NCBI GenBank assembly: GCA_964397655.1
Contig: CAYNKA010000018.1
Location: 1-64,000 of the forward strand
DNA: 64,000 nt
Direction of reading: 5' to 3'
Source: CAYNKA01 sp964397655
GTDB lineage: Bacteria > Spirochaetota > Spirochaetia > DTKZ01
In this document: in pieces, positions 7,508 to 16,390 of the stretch
Layout: the number at the start of each line of letters is the position of its first letter
Position numbering within the stretch: position 1 is the first letter of the stretch
Notes under the pieces: model-generated
What the model was told of the DNA's origin: nothing
Database searches by the model: none
Seen by the model: only the letters and a program-made list of their open reading frames with translations
Made by a program: the position numbers and the translations under genes

Positions 7508-8542
7508 TCAGGGAGCGTAGACCTCGTCCGAATTGACCGTCCCGAAGCTCGACTTCTTCGTCGGCACGATGTGCCAATCCGCGGCGGCGTCCGTATCGAC
7601 GGAAGAGGAGCTGCGGCAGATCGAGCGGGTCGAGGTGGCGGCGCCGGAATTCACGCCGTCCTGCGGATAGGGGTCCTCGCCTGCGGTCTTCCAGCCTCCG
7701 CCAGCGACGAGTTCCCTGACCTTGTTCAACATGAGACTCGTTCCGAACCCGTTGTACTTCATGCCCGCGGCGTAGACCTTCGTGGAATAGAGAACCCCGT
7801 CCAGGAGCCTGCCCTCGGGATTGTCGTAGATCGAGAGAACGTCGTTGTCCTCGGACAGGTTCCCCGTGTCCTTCGCCCAGAAGTCCCAGGCGACGGGGCT
7901 CGATCCCTTCGCAGTGGCTTCGTCCTTCGCCGATAGCTCGTCGGTTTCGCCCGCCGCGCCCGAAGGCTTGAAATGGAGGAGGATGAAGTCCCCCTTCCTC
8001 ACCTCGAAGGACGGAAACACGAAGGTTTTGTCGGCGAACGACTTCGTCCCCTCGAAAAAGGCCACCCCGCCCATGTTTCCGTCGGCGAGCACGACGATTT
8101 CCGCCATGGTGGACACCGTGGACGAGGCCGTGGTGACGAATTCGTTGACGAGCAGGCGCGGCACCCTTTCGTTGAAGCCGTAAAAATGATAGAGAAAGCT
8201 CAAGCTGTTGCCCTTGGCGTCGCGCACCGTCGCCTCGCAGGAATAGCGCACCCCGGGCCGTCCGTCCTCCGCGAGCAGGACCTTGACGATCTTCGAGCCG
8301 TCCTCGACGCCCGCAACTCCGAGCGACGGCGCGATGAGGAAGGAATCCCCCACGAGCCACGCTTCCTTGTCGAAACGGACCTCTACCGTCCTCGATCCCA
8401 CGGCAGCGACCTCCTGGATCTTCGGGGGAACCAGATCGCCGGGGTCGAGCTTGACGAGTTCCTCGTAGGTTTCCGTGCCGCAGCCCGAAAGTACGGACGA
8501 AAACAGGAAAAAGACAGACCACATCGTTCGGATCCGGACCAT
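7508..8542 (-). CDS. Predicted outer-envelope lipoprotein
   Basis: A 344-residue protein with a signal peptide and lipobox LSGC (Cys21), so it should be acylated and membrane-anchored. After the anchor comes a segment resembling a beta-sandwich (PPKIQEVAAVGSRTVEVRFD), then LLVNEFVTTASSTVSTMAEIV, which is weakly like the start of lamin-tail/LTD-type domains. The C-terminal third is Ser/Thr/Asn-rich. No enzyme motif is visible. It stands alone, converges on trxA and is divergent from the Crp-like gene. The function is unknown; surface or periplasmic binding is a guess from architecture only. Confidence 0.75.
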   Translation of the reverse strand: MVRIRTMWSVFFLFSSVLSGCGTETYEELVKLDPGDLVPPKIQEVAAVGSRTVEVRFDKEAWLVGDSFLIAPSLGVAGVEDGSKIVKVLLAEDGRPGVRYSCEATVRDAKGNSLSFLYHFYGFNERVPRLLVNEFVTTASSTVSTMAEIVVLADGNMGGVAFFEGTKSFADKTFVFPSFEVRKGDFILLHFKPSGAAGETDELSAKDEATAKGSSPVAWDFWAKDTGNLSEDNDVLSIYDNPEGRLLDGVLYSTKVYAAGMKYNGFGTSLMLNKVRELVAGGGWKTAGEDPYPQDGVNSGAATSTRSICRSSSSVDTDAAADWHIVPTKKSSFGTVNSDEVYAP

Positions 8543-8592
8543 ATCCGCCTCCGATTCCCACTACGCCCCGGATTTTTCCGATGCTTCGAAGC

Positions 8593-8629
8593 TGGACACC
8601 TGCCGATCATAGAACATATAATGTGTCCA
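8593..8629 (+). promoter_or_regulatory. Promoter with flanking inverted repeat ahead of the Crp-like gene
   Basis: TATAAT at 8617-8622 has TGGACA at 8593-8598 (18 bp apart) as the -35 box. The arms TGGACAC (8593-8599) and GTGTCCA (8623-8629) are perfect complements. One overlaps the -35 box and the other the start site, with centres 30 bp or about three helical turns apart. This suggests a dimer or tetramer site that would shut the promoter, for instance autoregulation. Confidence 0.6.
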
Positions 8630-8642
8630 CAGGAGAAAAAGT

Positions 8643-9269
8643 ATGGCCGACAGTCAACTCTTCGACAAATACGGTCATCTCGTCCCCGCGGGGCAGGTGA
8701 TCTTCCGCGAAAACGAGGACGGAGAGGAGATGTTCATCATCCAGGACGGAAAAGTGAGAATCAGCCGGACCATCAACGGGAACGAGCACATCCTCGCGGT
8801 CCTCGGCAAGGGCGACTTCTTCGGCGAGACCGCGATCGTGAACCGCGTGAAACGCACCGCGACCGCGACCGCGGTGACGGACACGCATCTTCTTTCCTTC
8901 AACCGCCAGGGCTTTCACGGCATGATCGAAAAGAATTCCAAGATCGCCATGAACATCATCGACAAGCTCTGCCGAAGGCTTCAGAACGCCAACGCGCAGA
9001 TCCAGCATCTGAAGCGAAAGAACGAGAAAAGCCTCGTGGCCCTCGCCCTCATCTACGCGTTCGAAGAGGCTGCGGGCGACGATGCGGCCATACCTCTCGA
9101 CTCCACGGCCGAAGAGATTTCGCTCTCCCTCGATGCTCCGGCGGGCGACGTGAAGAACATCGTCGACGGGTTCGTCGACTCCGGCATCCTCGCCTCCGAA
9201 GGGGGGAAGCTCAGGTTGCTCGACAAGGAAAAACTCCGCGGAGCTTCCGAAACGGCGGGATCGGTCTAG
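8643..9269 (+). CDS. Crp/Fnr-family cyclic-nucleotide-binding regulator
   Basis: A 208-residue protein with an N-terminal cNMP-binding beta-roll (about 15-125: GQVIFRENEDGEEMFIIQDG, then GDFFGETAIVNRVKRTATATA, which carries the phosphate-binding cassette), a dimer helix (about 105-140) and a short C-terminal winged-helix region (about 160-200). The RTATATA cassette keeps the Arg-Thr pair seen in many cNMP binders, so a nucleotide ligand is possible; there are no Fnr-type cysteines. AGGAG precedes the ATG. The ligand and targets are unknown; glmS lies 88 bp downstream on the same strand. Confidence 0.85.
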   Translation: MADSQLFDKYGHLVPAGQVIFRENEDGEEMFIIQDGKVRISRTINGNEHILAVLGKGDFFGETAIVNRVKRTATATAVTDTHLLSFNRQGFHGMIEKNSKIAMNIIDKLCRRLQNANAQIQHLKRKNEKSLVALALIYAFEEAAGDDAAIPLDSTAEEISLSLDAPAGDVKNIVDGFVDSGILASEGGKLRLLDKEKLRGASETAGSV

Positions 9270-9357
9270 CGCGACTCCTGGAAAAAACGTCTCCGCCGGG
9301 ATATGATCGTTACGAAACGTCATGCTCCATAGCCGGTGAACGGAAAGGACGACCTGA

Positions 9358-11181
9358 ATGTGCGGAATAATCGGATACTGCGGCCCGAGGGACGCGGGGA
9401 AGATCCTCATCGAGGGATTGAAACGGCTCGAGTACCGCGGCTACGATTCCGCAGGCATCGGCGTGGGGAATGCGGGCAGGCTCACGATTCTGAAGAAAAA
9501 GGGCAAGATAGCGGACCTCAGGGCCATCGTTCCGGACGACATTCCCGGGACCTACGGCATCGGCCACACCCGCTGGGCGACCCACGGCGAAGTCAACGAC
9601 GTGAACGCCCATCCCCACGTGAACATGGCCGGCGACATCGCCATCGTCCACAACGGAATCATCGAGAACTTCTCGCCCCTCAAGGGGAAGCTGATCGAGG
9701 AAGGCTGCGTCTTCAGGACGGAGACCGACACTGAAGTCATCGCCCACCTCGTCTCCAGGTTCTACGAGGGCGACCTCGAGGCGGCCTTGAAGAAGACCCT
9801 GTCCATCATCAAGGGGACCTACGGGATCGTATGCATCCACGCCAAGGAGCCCAACCGCCTCGTCGGGGCGCGCAACGGGTCTCCTCTCGTGCTCGGCGTG
9901 GGCGACGGCGAGATGTTCCTCGCCTCGGACGTCACCGCCATGATCGCCTACACCAAGCAGGTGGTCTACGTCGAGGACGGGGAGGTCGTCACGGTCACTC
10001 CGGACTACTTCAGGACTACGGACGCGAGGAACCGTCCGGTGGACAAGAAGATCGACACGATCTCCTGGGAGCTCGAGGCGATCGAGAAGGACGGCTTTTC
10101 CCATTTCATGGAAAAGGAGATCTTCGAGCAGCCGGAGTCCATCAAGCGCGCCATGAAGGGCCGCATCGACTACGAATACTCGACGAGCCACCTGGGCGGC
10201 CTCAACATGACGAACCGCGAGCTCCTCGATATAGAGCGGGTCAAGATCATCGCGGCCGGCACTTCCTACCACGCGGGGCTCGTCGCCTCCTATCTTCTCG
10301 AGGCCCTCGCCCGCATTCCCTGCTCCGCGGAGCTCGCCTCCGAGCTGCGCTACCGCAATCCCATCGTGGAGCGGAACGCCCTTTACTTCGCGGTCTCGCA
10401 GTCCGGTGAAACCGCCGACACCCTCTACGCCATGCGCGAGCTCAAGCGCAAGGGGGCCCGGGTGCTCGGCGTGTGCAACGTCGTCGGCTCGACGATTCCC
10501 CGGGAATCCGACGGCGGAGTCTACATCCATTCCGGCCCGGAGATCGCGGTGGCGTCCACCAAGGCTTTCACGTCCCAGCTCACGGTGTTCTACCTGTTCA
10601 GCCTGCTCATCGCCAGGATGCGGGACATGTCCGGCGAGGCCGGCAAGTACTTCATCAAGGCCCTCGAAGAGGTGCCCGACCTCGTCCAGAAGACCTTCGG
10701 CCGGAACGACCACATTCGGAAACTCGCGAAGAAGTACGCCTCCTGCCAGGATTTCCTCTTTCTCGGCCGGGGGCTCTGCTATCCCGTGGCCCTCGAGGGG
10801 GCGCTCAAACTGAAGGAGATCTCCTACATCCACGCCGAGGGCTACAGTGCAGCCGAGATCAAGCACGGCCCGATCGCGCTCATCAACGAGGAGACGCCGA
10901 GCCTCTTCCTCGTGCCGGACGACGGCCTGCGGGAAAAGGTCGTCTCGAACATGAAGGAAGTGAAGGCCCGGAAAGGCAAGGTCATCGCGGTCTGCGTGGA
11001 AGGAGACGAGGAGATCAAGGACATCGCCGACGATTTCATCGTGATTCCGAAGGCGAACGAATACATGTATCCCTTCCTCATGGTCGTGCCCCTTCAGCTC
11101 TTCGCCTATCACTGCGCCCTGGAGCTCGGACGAGATGTGGACCAACCCAGGAACCTGGCGAAAAGCGTCACCGTGGAGTAA
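9358..11181 (+). CDS. glmS: Glutamine--fructose-6-phosphate aminotransferase (isomerizing)
   Basis: First step of UDP-GlcNAc synthesis: fructose 6-phosphate plus glutamine to glucosamine 6-phosphate. The protein starts MCGIIGYCG, so Cys2 becomes the N-terminal nucleophile of the class II amidotransferase domain (to about 220) with HTRWATHG and HNGIIENF. Two SIS isomerase domains follow (about 285-420 and 455-590; SQSGETADT and HGPIALI). The C terminus, LAKSVTVE, is canonical. It is 607 residues, full length. It has its own -10-like TATGAT at 9302. There is no room for a glmS ribozyme in the 88-bp leader. The next gene overlaps its 3' end. Confidence 0.97.
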   Translation: MCGIIGYCGPRDAGKILIEGLKRLEYRGYDSAGIGVGNAGRLTILKKKGKIADLRAIVPDDIPGTYGIGHTRWATHGEVNDVNAHPHVNMAGDIAIVHNGIIENFSPLKGKLIEEGCVFRTETDTEVIAHLVSRFYEGDLEAALKKTLSIIKGTYGIVCIHAKEPNRLVGARNGSPLVLGVGDGEMFLASDVTAMIAYTKQVVYVEDGEVVTVTPDYFRTTDARNRPVDKKIDTISWELEAIEKDGFSHFMEKEIFEQPESIKRAMKGRIDYEYSTSHLGGLNMTNRELLDIERVKIIAAGTSYHAGLVASYLLEALARIPCSAELASELRYRNPIVERNALYFAVSQSGETADTLYAMRELKRKGARVLGVCNVVGSTIPRESDGGVYIHSGPEIAVASTKAFTSQLTVFYLFSLLIARMRDMSGEAGKYFIKALEEVPDLVQKTFGRNDHIRKLAKKYASCQDFLFLGRGLCYPVALEGALKLKEISYIHAEGYSAAEIKHGPIALINEETPSLFLVPDDGLREKVVSNMKEVKARKGKVIAVCVEGDEEIKDIADDFIVIPKANEYMYPFLMVVPLQLFAYHCALELGRDVDQPRNLAKSVTVE

Positions 11182-11641
11182 GCCGTCCGGAGTCCTCCTC
11201 CCGGTCGTTCTTCTCCTTGCCTTCGCGACTGCTTCGGGCTTCCCGGCGGAGACGGAGAAGGTCTTTCTCCGGAAAGGTCCGAAACCCGGCAAGGGCATCG
11301 AATACTTCGGACCCAACGCCATACCCTACGAGCAGGCGGAATATTCGTACAGGGGACGGGCCGTGAACGCTTATTACATCCGGAGCTACATCCCCATCCT
11401 CCCCTCATGGGCCGCCAGGGACTGCGGCGCGGCCCGGCTTTCCCTGCTCCCCGGTGGCGGCGAGAGCGAATCCGCCTTCCTCTACGCGAGCGGGAGGGAC
11501 TGGTACCTGATCTTCGTGTTCGCGAAGGAGGAGAAGGACACCTGTCCCTTCATCGGAGCCTTCCTCGAACGGGTCGAGTTCTTTCTCAAGGCCGATTCCG
11601 GCTTCCCGCTCCCTGCCGTATTCGACGTGAAGATCCCTTAG
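11135..11641 (+). CDS. Small secreted protein overlapping the glmS 3' end
   Basis: A 168-residue protein with a basic N terminus, a hydrophobic stretch (GVLLPVVLLLAFATASG, about 19-35) and then a polar mature part rich in aromatic residues; a Sec signal peptide is likely. It has two cysteines in the mature part and no known domain. No alternative in-frame start lies between the ATG at 11135 and the signal core, so the gene overlaps glmS by 47 bp in another frame. It probably belongs to the glmS transcript. The function is unknown. Confidence 0.65.
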   Translation: MWTNPGTWRKASPWSKPSGVLLPVVLLLAFATASGFPAETEKVFLRKGPKPGKGIEYFGPNAIPYEQAEYSYRGRAVNAYYIRSYIPILPSWAARDCGAARLSLLPGGGESESAFLYASGRDWYLIFVFAKEEKDTCPFIGAFLERVEFFLKADSGFPLPAVFDVKIP

Positions 11642-11661
11642 ACGGTCCGTCGGCCGCGGTC

Positions 11662-11683
11662 CGCCTAAGGAGGCGCTTTTTTT
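11662..11683 (+). terminator. Short-stem intrinsic terminator
   Basis: CGCCT and AGGCG form a 5-bp stem with a 4-nt loop, followed by GCTTTTTTT. It is placed just after the 11135-11641 gene, where a terminator of the glmS unit would be expected. The short stem makes it weak. Confidence 0.5.
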
Positions 11684-11699
11684 CTTCCGATAAACTAGC

Positions 11700-12797
11700 A
11701 TGAAGCATTGGATGTCTCTCCTCCTTCTCCTGTCCGTCGCCGCCGCCTCTTCGGGTGAGGACCTTCTCGTCGGGCCCGGCGACCTTCGGATCGATCTTTC
11801 GGCCGACGGAGGCTATCACCTTCGCATACGCAGGAAACCCGACATCGGCTCCATCCTGCTCACGGAATCGACCGAAGATCCCTCGAAGAAACCGGAAACA
11901 TTCGCCTACAGGACGTCGGAACGAAATCCCGTGAACGGCGACGAACGGCGGATTCTGAACGGCAAGGAGCTCAAGGCGGAGGGCGCCTACTTCCTTCTCG
12001 ACTCCACGCCCGAGCCGGACGCGGAATTCGGGGCCGCCTTCCACATCTTCATCCCCTATGTCGTGGAGTACGGTTACCCCTGGAGCAGAAGGGGAGAGGT
12101 CATGGTAGTCGACGGCACCTATCTCAGCGTCAGGGCCTTCGCCAAGCCCTACGCCGATTACTCGGGCCCCTACCGCGACAATCCCTTCGTCCTCAGGATC
12201 AGCCAGAAGCCTCTCGCGGGGCCGCCGGAGGGGAATTTCATGCCGGATACGGTGAAGGAATTCACGAGACTTGCTGACGAGGGGGAAACCGTTAAGACGC
12301 CGGGCAAGGAAGACATGATCGACCGGATCGGAAAACTCATCGAGCGGCAGAAGGGGAAGACCGTCGATCTCGTCATCGCCTTGGACACCACGCAGAGCAT
12401 GGAAGACGACATTCCCTACCTCAGGAAACTCCTCGTGCCGGCGATGAAACCCCTCCTGTCCAGATTCGATGAATACCGCGTCGGCCTCGTGCTGTACCGC
12501 GATTACATGGAGGAATACCTCGTCAGGAATTTTCCGTTCACTGAGAATCTGGACGCGTTCCAGCGGTACCTGGACGCGGTCCGCGTATCTGGAGGCCGCG
12601 ACATTCCGGAGGCTGTGCACGAAGCTCTCCATTTTGCGATTCGACGATACGATTGGAAGGCGGAAAACAGGCTCCTCATCCTCATCGGGGACGCTCCGCC
12701 CCATCCGAGGCCGAGGGGCGCGATCACGGAGGAAAACGTGAAAGCGGACGCGAAGGAGCGAGGGATCCTCATCCATTCGATCATCCTGCCTCAGTGA
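11700..12797 (+). CDS. Secreted von Willebrand factor A domain protein
   Basis: A 365-residue protein with an N-terminal signal peptide (MKHWMSLLLLLSVAAASSG). Residues 20-200 are an all-beta-looking region with no assigned family. Residues 222-365 are a vWA domain: VDLVIALDTTQSM supplies the MIDAS motif DxTxS (D229, T231, S233), then GLVLYRDY and LLILIGDAPPHP. Such domains bind protein partners through a metal ion. There is no clear ribosome site and a -10-like GATAAACT sits just before the ATG, so initiation may be leaderless. A bidirectional terminator follows. Confidence 0.85.
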   Translation: MKHWMSLLLLLSVAAASSGEDLLVGPGDLRIDLSADGGYHLRIRRKPDIGSILLTESTEDPSKKPETFAYRTSERNPVNGDERRILNGKELKAEGAYFLLDSTPEPDAEFGAAFHIFIPYVVEYGYPWSRRGEVMVVDGTYLSVRAFAKPYADYSGPYRDNPFVLRISQKPLAGPPEGNFMPDTVKEFTRLADEGETVKTPGKEDMIDRIGKLIERQKGKTVDLVIALDTTQSMEDDIPYLRKLLVPAMKPLLSRFDEYRVGLVLYRDYMEEYLVRNFPFTENLDAFQRYLDAVRVSGGRDIPEAVHEALHFAIRRYDWKAENRLLILIGDAPPHPRPRGAITEENVKADAKERGILIHSIILPQ

Positions 12798-12818
12798 TGT
12801 CGCGCGACTTCGCTCTAT

Positions 12819-12849
12819 AAAAAACCGCCCTGTTCGGGGCGGTTTTTTT
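12819..12849. terminator. Bidirectional intrinsic terminator between converging genes
   Basis: AAAAAACCGCCC and GGGCGGTTTTTT form a long stem around a short loop, with A-run and T-run on both sides, so it can stop transcription from the vWA gene and from the TPR lipoprotein gene that face each other here. Confidence 0.88.
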
Positions 12850-12853
12850 ATCG

Positions 12854-13330
12854 CTACTTTTTGATTCCTTCCGGCACCTGAGGCGGAAGAGGCTGCTGCT
12901 CCTGAATTTTCGGCTCGTTCTTCGTCGGGAGCAGGGCCTCGAGCTTCTGGTCTATCTTCTGAATGAGTTTCTCAGAAAGCACCTTGGGCCACTGCGGTAC
13001 GGACAGGGGGTTGGGAATCTTCTTGTAGCTTTCCAGCAGCTCCTGGAAGAGTTTCTTGGAATCCTGATACTCCTGTTTTTTGTAGAGTACGAAGGCGACT
13101 TCGTAGCGGGCGAACAGGCCGTTGACGAAATCGTCGGGAAATCTCTCGAGGAAGGTCCGGTAATAGACGAGGGCGTTGTCCCATTTGTATTTGTCCGCCT
13201 CCTCCTGCGCCCTTTGAAAGTATTCGGGCGGGCTCAAATCCTCGGGAACGACGGGCGGCGCGCTCTTGCAGGCCGCCATGGCGAGGAAAATCGCGACGAA
13301 AAGACCGAAGGCCCTGATTTTTTCTTTCAT
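12854..13330 (-). CDS. TPR-containing lipoprotein (BamD-like)
   Basis: A 158-residue protein. Signal peptide with lipobox AMAAC (Cys21). The mature part has helical repeats resembling TPRs (EYFQRAQEEADKYKWDNALV and YEVAFVLYKKQEYQDSKKLF), then a Pro/Gln-rich tail. The size and layout resemble short YfiO/BamD-type lipoproteins, which assist outer-membrane protein assembly, but BamD is longer (about 240), so that role is only a possibility. It lies downstream of the Cys-rich 13379-13705 gene on the same strand with about 50 bp between them, so they may be co-transcribed. Confidence 0.75.
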   Translation of the reverse strand: MKEKIRAFGLFVAIFLAMAACKSAPPVVPEDLSPPEYFQRAQEEADKYKWDNALVYYRTFLERFPDDFVNGLFARYEVAFVLYKKQEYQDSKKLFQELLESYKKIPNPLSVPQWPKVLSEKLIQKIDQKLEALLPTKNEPKIQEQQPLPPQVPEGIKK

Positions 13331-13378
13331 GCACCACTATCCTCTTCGATTGTTTTTTCCGACGGCGCTCGTCAGTCT

Positions 13379-13705
13379 TCAGTTATTATAGACTTCGTCC
13401 TTGATCGGAAGGCTTTTTTTCAGATCCCTGAGGAATTCCTTCGTATCCCCCATCGGCTCGTAGGCCTCGCAGGACTTGATGCTCCGACGTGCCACGGTGA
13501 AGTATTTGTAGAATTTCTCCTCACCGAGCTTCTTTTTCCATTTCCCCGCGTTGCATCGTACGCGAAGATGATATCTCCGCCCCTCTCCCAGGATTTCCGG
13601 TTTCAGCTTGCAGTGTACGCAGTTCGCGCAATATATTTTACAATCGTCGATATCCGCGGATAAAGTCCGACCTGCCTGCTTCGGAGTGCCTTGGCGGAGT
13701 GCCAT
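13379..13705 (-). CDS. Conserved Cys-cluster protein, unknown function
   Basis: A 108-residue cytoplasmic protein with C22-x3-C26-x2-C29-x2-C32, then C51 in CNAGKW and C79 in CEAYEPMGD. The six cysteines suggest a bound metal (zinc or iron-sulfur) or a redox role. The C-terminal tail is lysine-rich. AAAGGAGG is 5 bp before the ATG. I recognise the pattern as typical of small conserved spirochaete proteins but cannot give it a family name. Confidence 0.7.
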   Translation of the reverse strand: MALRQGTPKQAGRTLSADIDDCKIYCANCVHCKLKPEILGEGRRYHLRVRCNAGKWKKKLGEEKFYKYFTVARRSIKSCEAYEPMGDTKEFLRDLKKSLPIKDEVYNN

Positions 13706-13733
13706 GGAAACCTCCTTTCCACCGCGTTTTCAT

Positions 13734-13761
13734 ACTATCATGCTGGTATTTTTACGGTCAA
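13734..13761 (-). promoter_or_regulatory. Promoter for the Cys-cluster protein and downstream lipoprotein
   Basis: On the minus strand TTGACC (13756-13761) is followed after 16 bp by GATAGT (13734-13739), about 28 bp before the ATG at 13705. Confidence 0.5.
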
Positions 13762-13844
13762 GAGAAGTCCGCCCGGCGAGCGACTCCGTCGCCGCCTAGC
13801 GAGCGCCTTCGGCTGACCGAACATCGGCCCCGCGGCCGCCGCAC

Positions 13845-14816
13845 CTAAAGATGGGCCTTCAGGAATTTCAGCTTCTCGACGACGTGGTAGAGGCCGCCGC
13901 CCTCGTGGTTGTTGTACTCGTAAACACGGATCTCCTTCGGCCCCGCATAGTTGTTGTACGCGGCATATACCGTGGAAGGAGGACAGATCGTGTCCATGAG
14001 CCCCACGGAAAAGAGTGCCGCGGCCCCGGCCCGCCGTGAGAAGAAAACCCCGTCGAAGTACGCGAGCGTTCCGAAGACCCTTTCGACCTTGTCTCTATGG
14101 GTCTTGCAGTAGTTCGCGATCTCGTTGTACGGGGCGACGTCGGTGATCTGCGTCGCGCGACGGAAATGGCAGAGGTAGGGGACTTCGGGCATCGCGACCT
14201 TCACCGCCTCGGGAACGAGCCCGGCGACCGCGAGCGCGAGACCTCCGCCCTGGCTGATTCCCGCTACCGCGATCCGGCCGGGATCGACGGCGGGATGGGC
14301 TTTGGCCGCTTCCACGGCGCGGACCGCGTCCGTCATGAGCCGCCGGTAATAGTAGGTCTCCGGCCGGAGCACACCGCGGGTCATGAAGCCGGGGAATTGG
14401 GGATTCCCTCCGTCGGGCTCGAAATCGGGCGTGTCGCCGTTCTGCCAGCCGCTTCCCTGGCCCCGGGTGTCCATGAGGAGGTGGGCGTAGCCGGCCCCGG
14501 CGTACGCGAGGTACTGCGTCGGGAATCCGCGGCCTCCGCCGTATCCGAGATACTCGACCACGCAGGGAAGCGGCCCCTTCTTCCAGGCGGGAAGGACGAG
14601 CCAGGCCTTGATGGGCTGCCCGCCGTAGCCCGAGAAGGTGACGTCGCAGGTCGTGAAGCCCTCGAGCAGGAAATCCGCCTCTTCGAACCGTGCATCGAGG
14701 GGACGACTTCTCGCGGTCCGAAGGGTTTCCGCCCAAAATCGGTCGAAATCCCCAGGCTCCGTCATGTCGGGGCGATAGGCGACGAGTTTTTCTCGGTCGA
14801 GATCGTACAGGGACAC
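13845..14816 (-). CDS. axe: Acetyl xylan esterase, carbohydrate esterase family 7
   Basis: A 323-residue alpha/beta hydrolase with the CE7 layout: RGQGSGWQNGDTPD, the nucleophile in GISQGG (Ser188), Asp275 in VGLMDTICPPSTV and His304 in NNHEGG. These positions nearly coincide with the Thermotoga maritima CE7 enzyme. CE7 enzymes remove acetyl groups from short xylooligosaccharides and cephalosporin C. There is no signal peptide, so it acts in the cytoplasm on imported sugars. The start is GTG at 14816, with GAGGAGG 8 bp before it. It stands alone, divergent from the M20-type hydrolase. Confidence 0.9.
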   Translation of the reverse strand: MSLYDLDREKLVAYRPDMTEPGDFDRFWAETLRTARSRPLDARFEEADFLLEGFTTCDVTFSGYGGQPIKAWLVLPAWKKGPLPCVVEYLGYGGGRGFPTQYLAYAGAGYAHLLMDTRGQGSGWQNGDTPDFEPDGGNPQFPGFMTRGVLRPETYYYRRLMTDAVRAVEAAKAHPAVDPGRIAVAGISQGGGLALAVAGLVPEAVKVAMPEVPYLCHFRRATQITDVAPYNEIANYCKTHRDKVERVFGTLAYFDGVFFSRRAGAAALFSVGLMDTICPPSTVYAAYNNYAGPKEIRVYEYNNHEGGGLYHVVEKLKFLKAHL

Positions 14817-14947
14817 GGGATGGCCTCCTCACGGCCGCGCTCGTGGCCGGCCGATGGATCAATCTACCACGCCGTCGGAGGAAAGACAACTTTTCGAATT
14901 CCCCGGCGCAGTACCTCCGACCGGCGCGTTCCCCACGGTTTCATTTC

Positions 14948-14976
14948 TTGACATGAAACGAGCTTCCGCCCATAGT
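14948..14976 (+). promoter_or_regulatory. Promoter for the M20-type amidohydrolase
   Basis: TTGACA (14948-14953), 17 bp, CATAGT (14971-14976). The expected start near 14983 would exclude the ATG at 14982 and supports the ATG at 14994, which has GAGG at the right distance. Confidence 0.6.
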
Positions 14977-14993
14977 TCTCCATGAGGTATCCC

Positions 14994-16319
14994 ATGTCCC
15001 GAATCCACGTACGAACCGACCGCATCGAAAGACACTTCCGAATACTCGAAGGAATCGGCAACCTCGGACCGAAGCGCGAGGACGGCTTTCTCCGCGCCTC
15101 CTGGTCCGACGAGGAGAGCCGGGCCATGGACCACATCAGGCGCGCCGCCGAGGCCGAGGGCATGACCTCCTTCAGCGACGCGGTCGGCAACCTCTACGTC
15201 GCGACGCCCGGCGGCGCCTCGGACATCGTGTACACGGGCTCGCATCTCGACACCGTACCGATGGGCGGCAATTACGACGGTGCCGCGGGCGTGGTATGCG
15301 GCCTGGAGGCGGTCCTCGCGCTGAAGCCGGAATGGCCGAAGCTGAAGAAGCGCCTCGGTCTCGTCGTCTGGCGCGGCGAGGAATCGGCCTGCTACTCGGC
15401 AGTGTGCAAGGGAAGCCAGGCGGCGTTCGGCCTGTCGGACCCTGCCATTCTCGGCAGGAAATTCCGAGGGAAGACCCTGGAGGAGGCGATCCTGGGCCAA
15501 GGCTGCGATCCCGGCCCCATAGCGAACCGCGTCCCCTCGCTGGGAGCGGAAGGGATCGGCTCGATCGCGGCGCTCGTCGAGCTCCACATCGAGCAGGCGA
15601 AGCTCCTCGAAACGAGGAAGAAGCCTATCGGCGTGGTCACGAGCATCCGGGGCACGGTGAGGATGAGGGTCGAGGTGACGGGCGAGGCGAACCACTCCGG
15701 CGGGACGCCCATGGGCACCGAATTCAGGAAGGACGCGAACCTCGCGATCGCCCGCATGCAGGTCGCCATGGACGAGCGCGCCGAGAAGGCGGTCGCGGCG
15801 GGGAAAGACCTCGTCCAGACCGTCGGGATCGTCAACGCGGACGCGGACTTCAACAAGATGCGGCCGGAACTCGGGGAGAACGCAATCACCAAGGTGAGCC
15901 CCTACGGCTACTTCGCCCTGGACATAAGGAGCGACGACGAGCAATTCCTCTTCGCCTACGCCGACGAAATCGAATCCCTCATCGGGGAAACCGCCGCCCG
16001 TCTCAACGTCGAGGCGCGGATCCAGAGGCTCATGAGCCTGAAGCCGGTGGAAAGGCTGGACGCCGAGATCAGAGGAATCGAGGAGGCGGTCTGCCGGGAG
16101 CTGGGAATCGAATACCTCTGCATGCCGAGCGGAGCCCTCCACGACGCGGCGGTCGTGGCGAACAGGACGAGGAGCGACGGGAAACCGATCCCCGTGGGAA
16201 TGCTCTTCATCCCCTGCAGGGAAGGCATAAGCCACAACCCCGCGGAGTTCTCGAGCCCCGAAGATCTTGCCCGGGGAGCCTCGGTGCTTGCGGGCACGAT
16301 GAAGAGGCTCGCGGAATAA
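14994..16319 (+). CDS. M20-family Zn hydrolase (hydantoinase/carbamoylase type)
   Basis: A 441-residue member of the N-carbamoyl-L-amino-acid hydrolase / allantoate amidohydrolase / ureidoglycolate-type group. Metal ligands are visible in order: GSHLDTVPMGGNYDGAAG (His and Asp), RGEESACYS (Glu), ELHIEQAKLLE (His) and GALHDAA (His). The dimerisation lid lies in the middle (about 205-320). These enzymes release CO2 and ammonia, or an amino acid, from carbamoylated or ureido substrates. The substrate here is not predictable: CE7 and pyr genes nearby give no direct link, although reductive pyrimidine degradation also uses this family. The upstream in-frame ATG at 14982 is rejected because the promoter start falls there. 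Confidence 0.88.
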   Translation: MSRIHVRTDRIERHFRILEGIGNLGPKREDGFLRASWSDEESRAMDHIRRAAEAEGMTSFSDAVGNLYVATPGGASDIVYTGSHLDTVPMGGNYDGAAGVVCGLEAVLALKPEWPKLKKRLGLVVWRGEESACYSAVCKGSQAAFGLSDPAILGRKFRGKTLEEAILGQGCDPGPIANRVPSLGAEGIGSIAALVELHIEQAKLLETRKKPIGVVTSIRGTVRMRVEVTGEANHSGGTPMGTEFRKDANLAIARMQVAMDERAEKAVAAGKDLVQTVGIVNADADFNKMRPELGENAITKVSPYGYFALDIRSDDEQFLFAYADEIESLIGETAARLNVEARIQRLMSLKPVERLDAEIRGIEEAVCRELGIEYLCMPSGALHDAAVVANRTRSDGKPIPVGMLFIPCREGISHNPAEFSSPEDLARGASVLAGTMKRLAE

Positions 16320-16390
16320 ACAAAAATGATGCAGACGAATAAAATTTTCTAAAATTTTTTAACTCGTTATTATTCTTAAATCCTTTAACA

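Noticed and set aside
9270..9357. glmS ribozyme before glmS
   Set aside because: The leader is at most about 50 nt from the -10-like box to the ATG and shows no ribozyme core; glmS ribozymes need about 150 nt.
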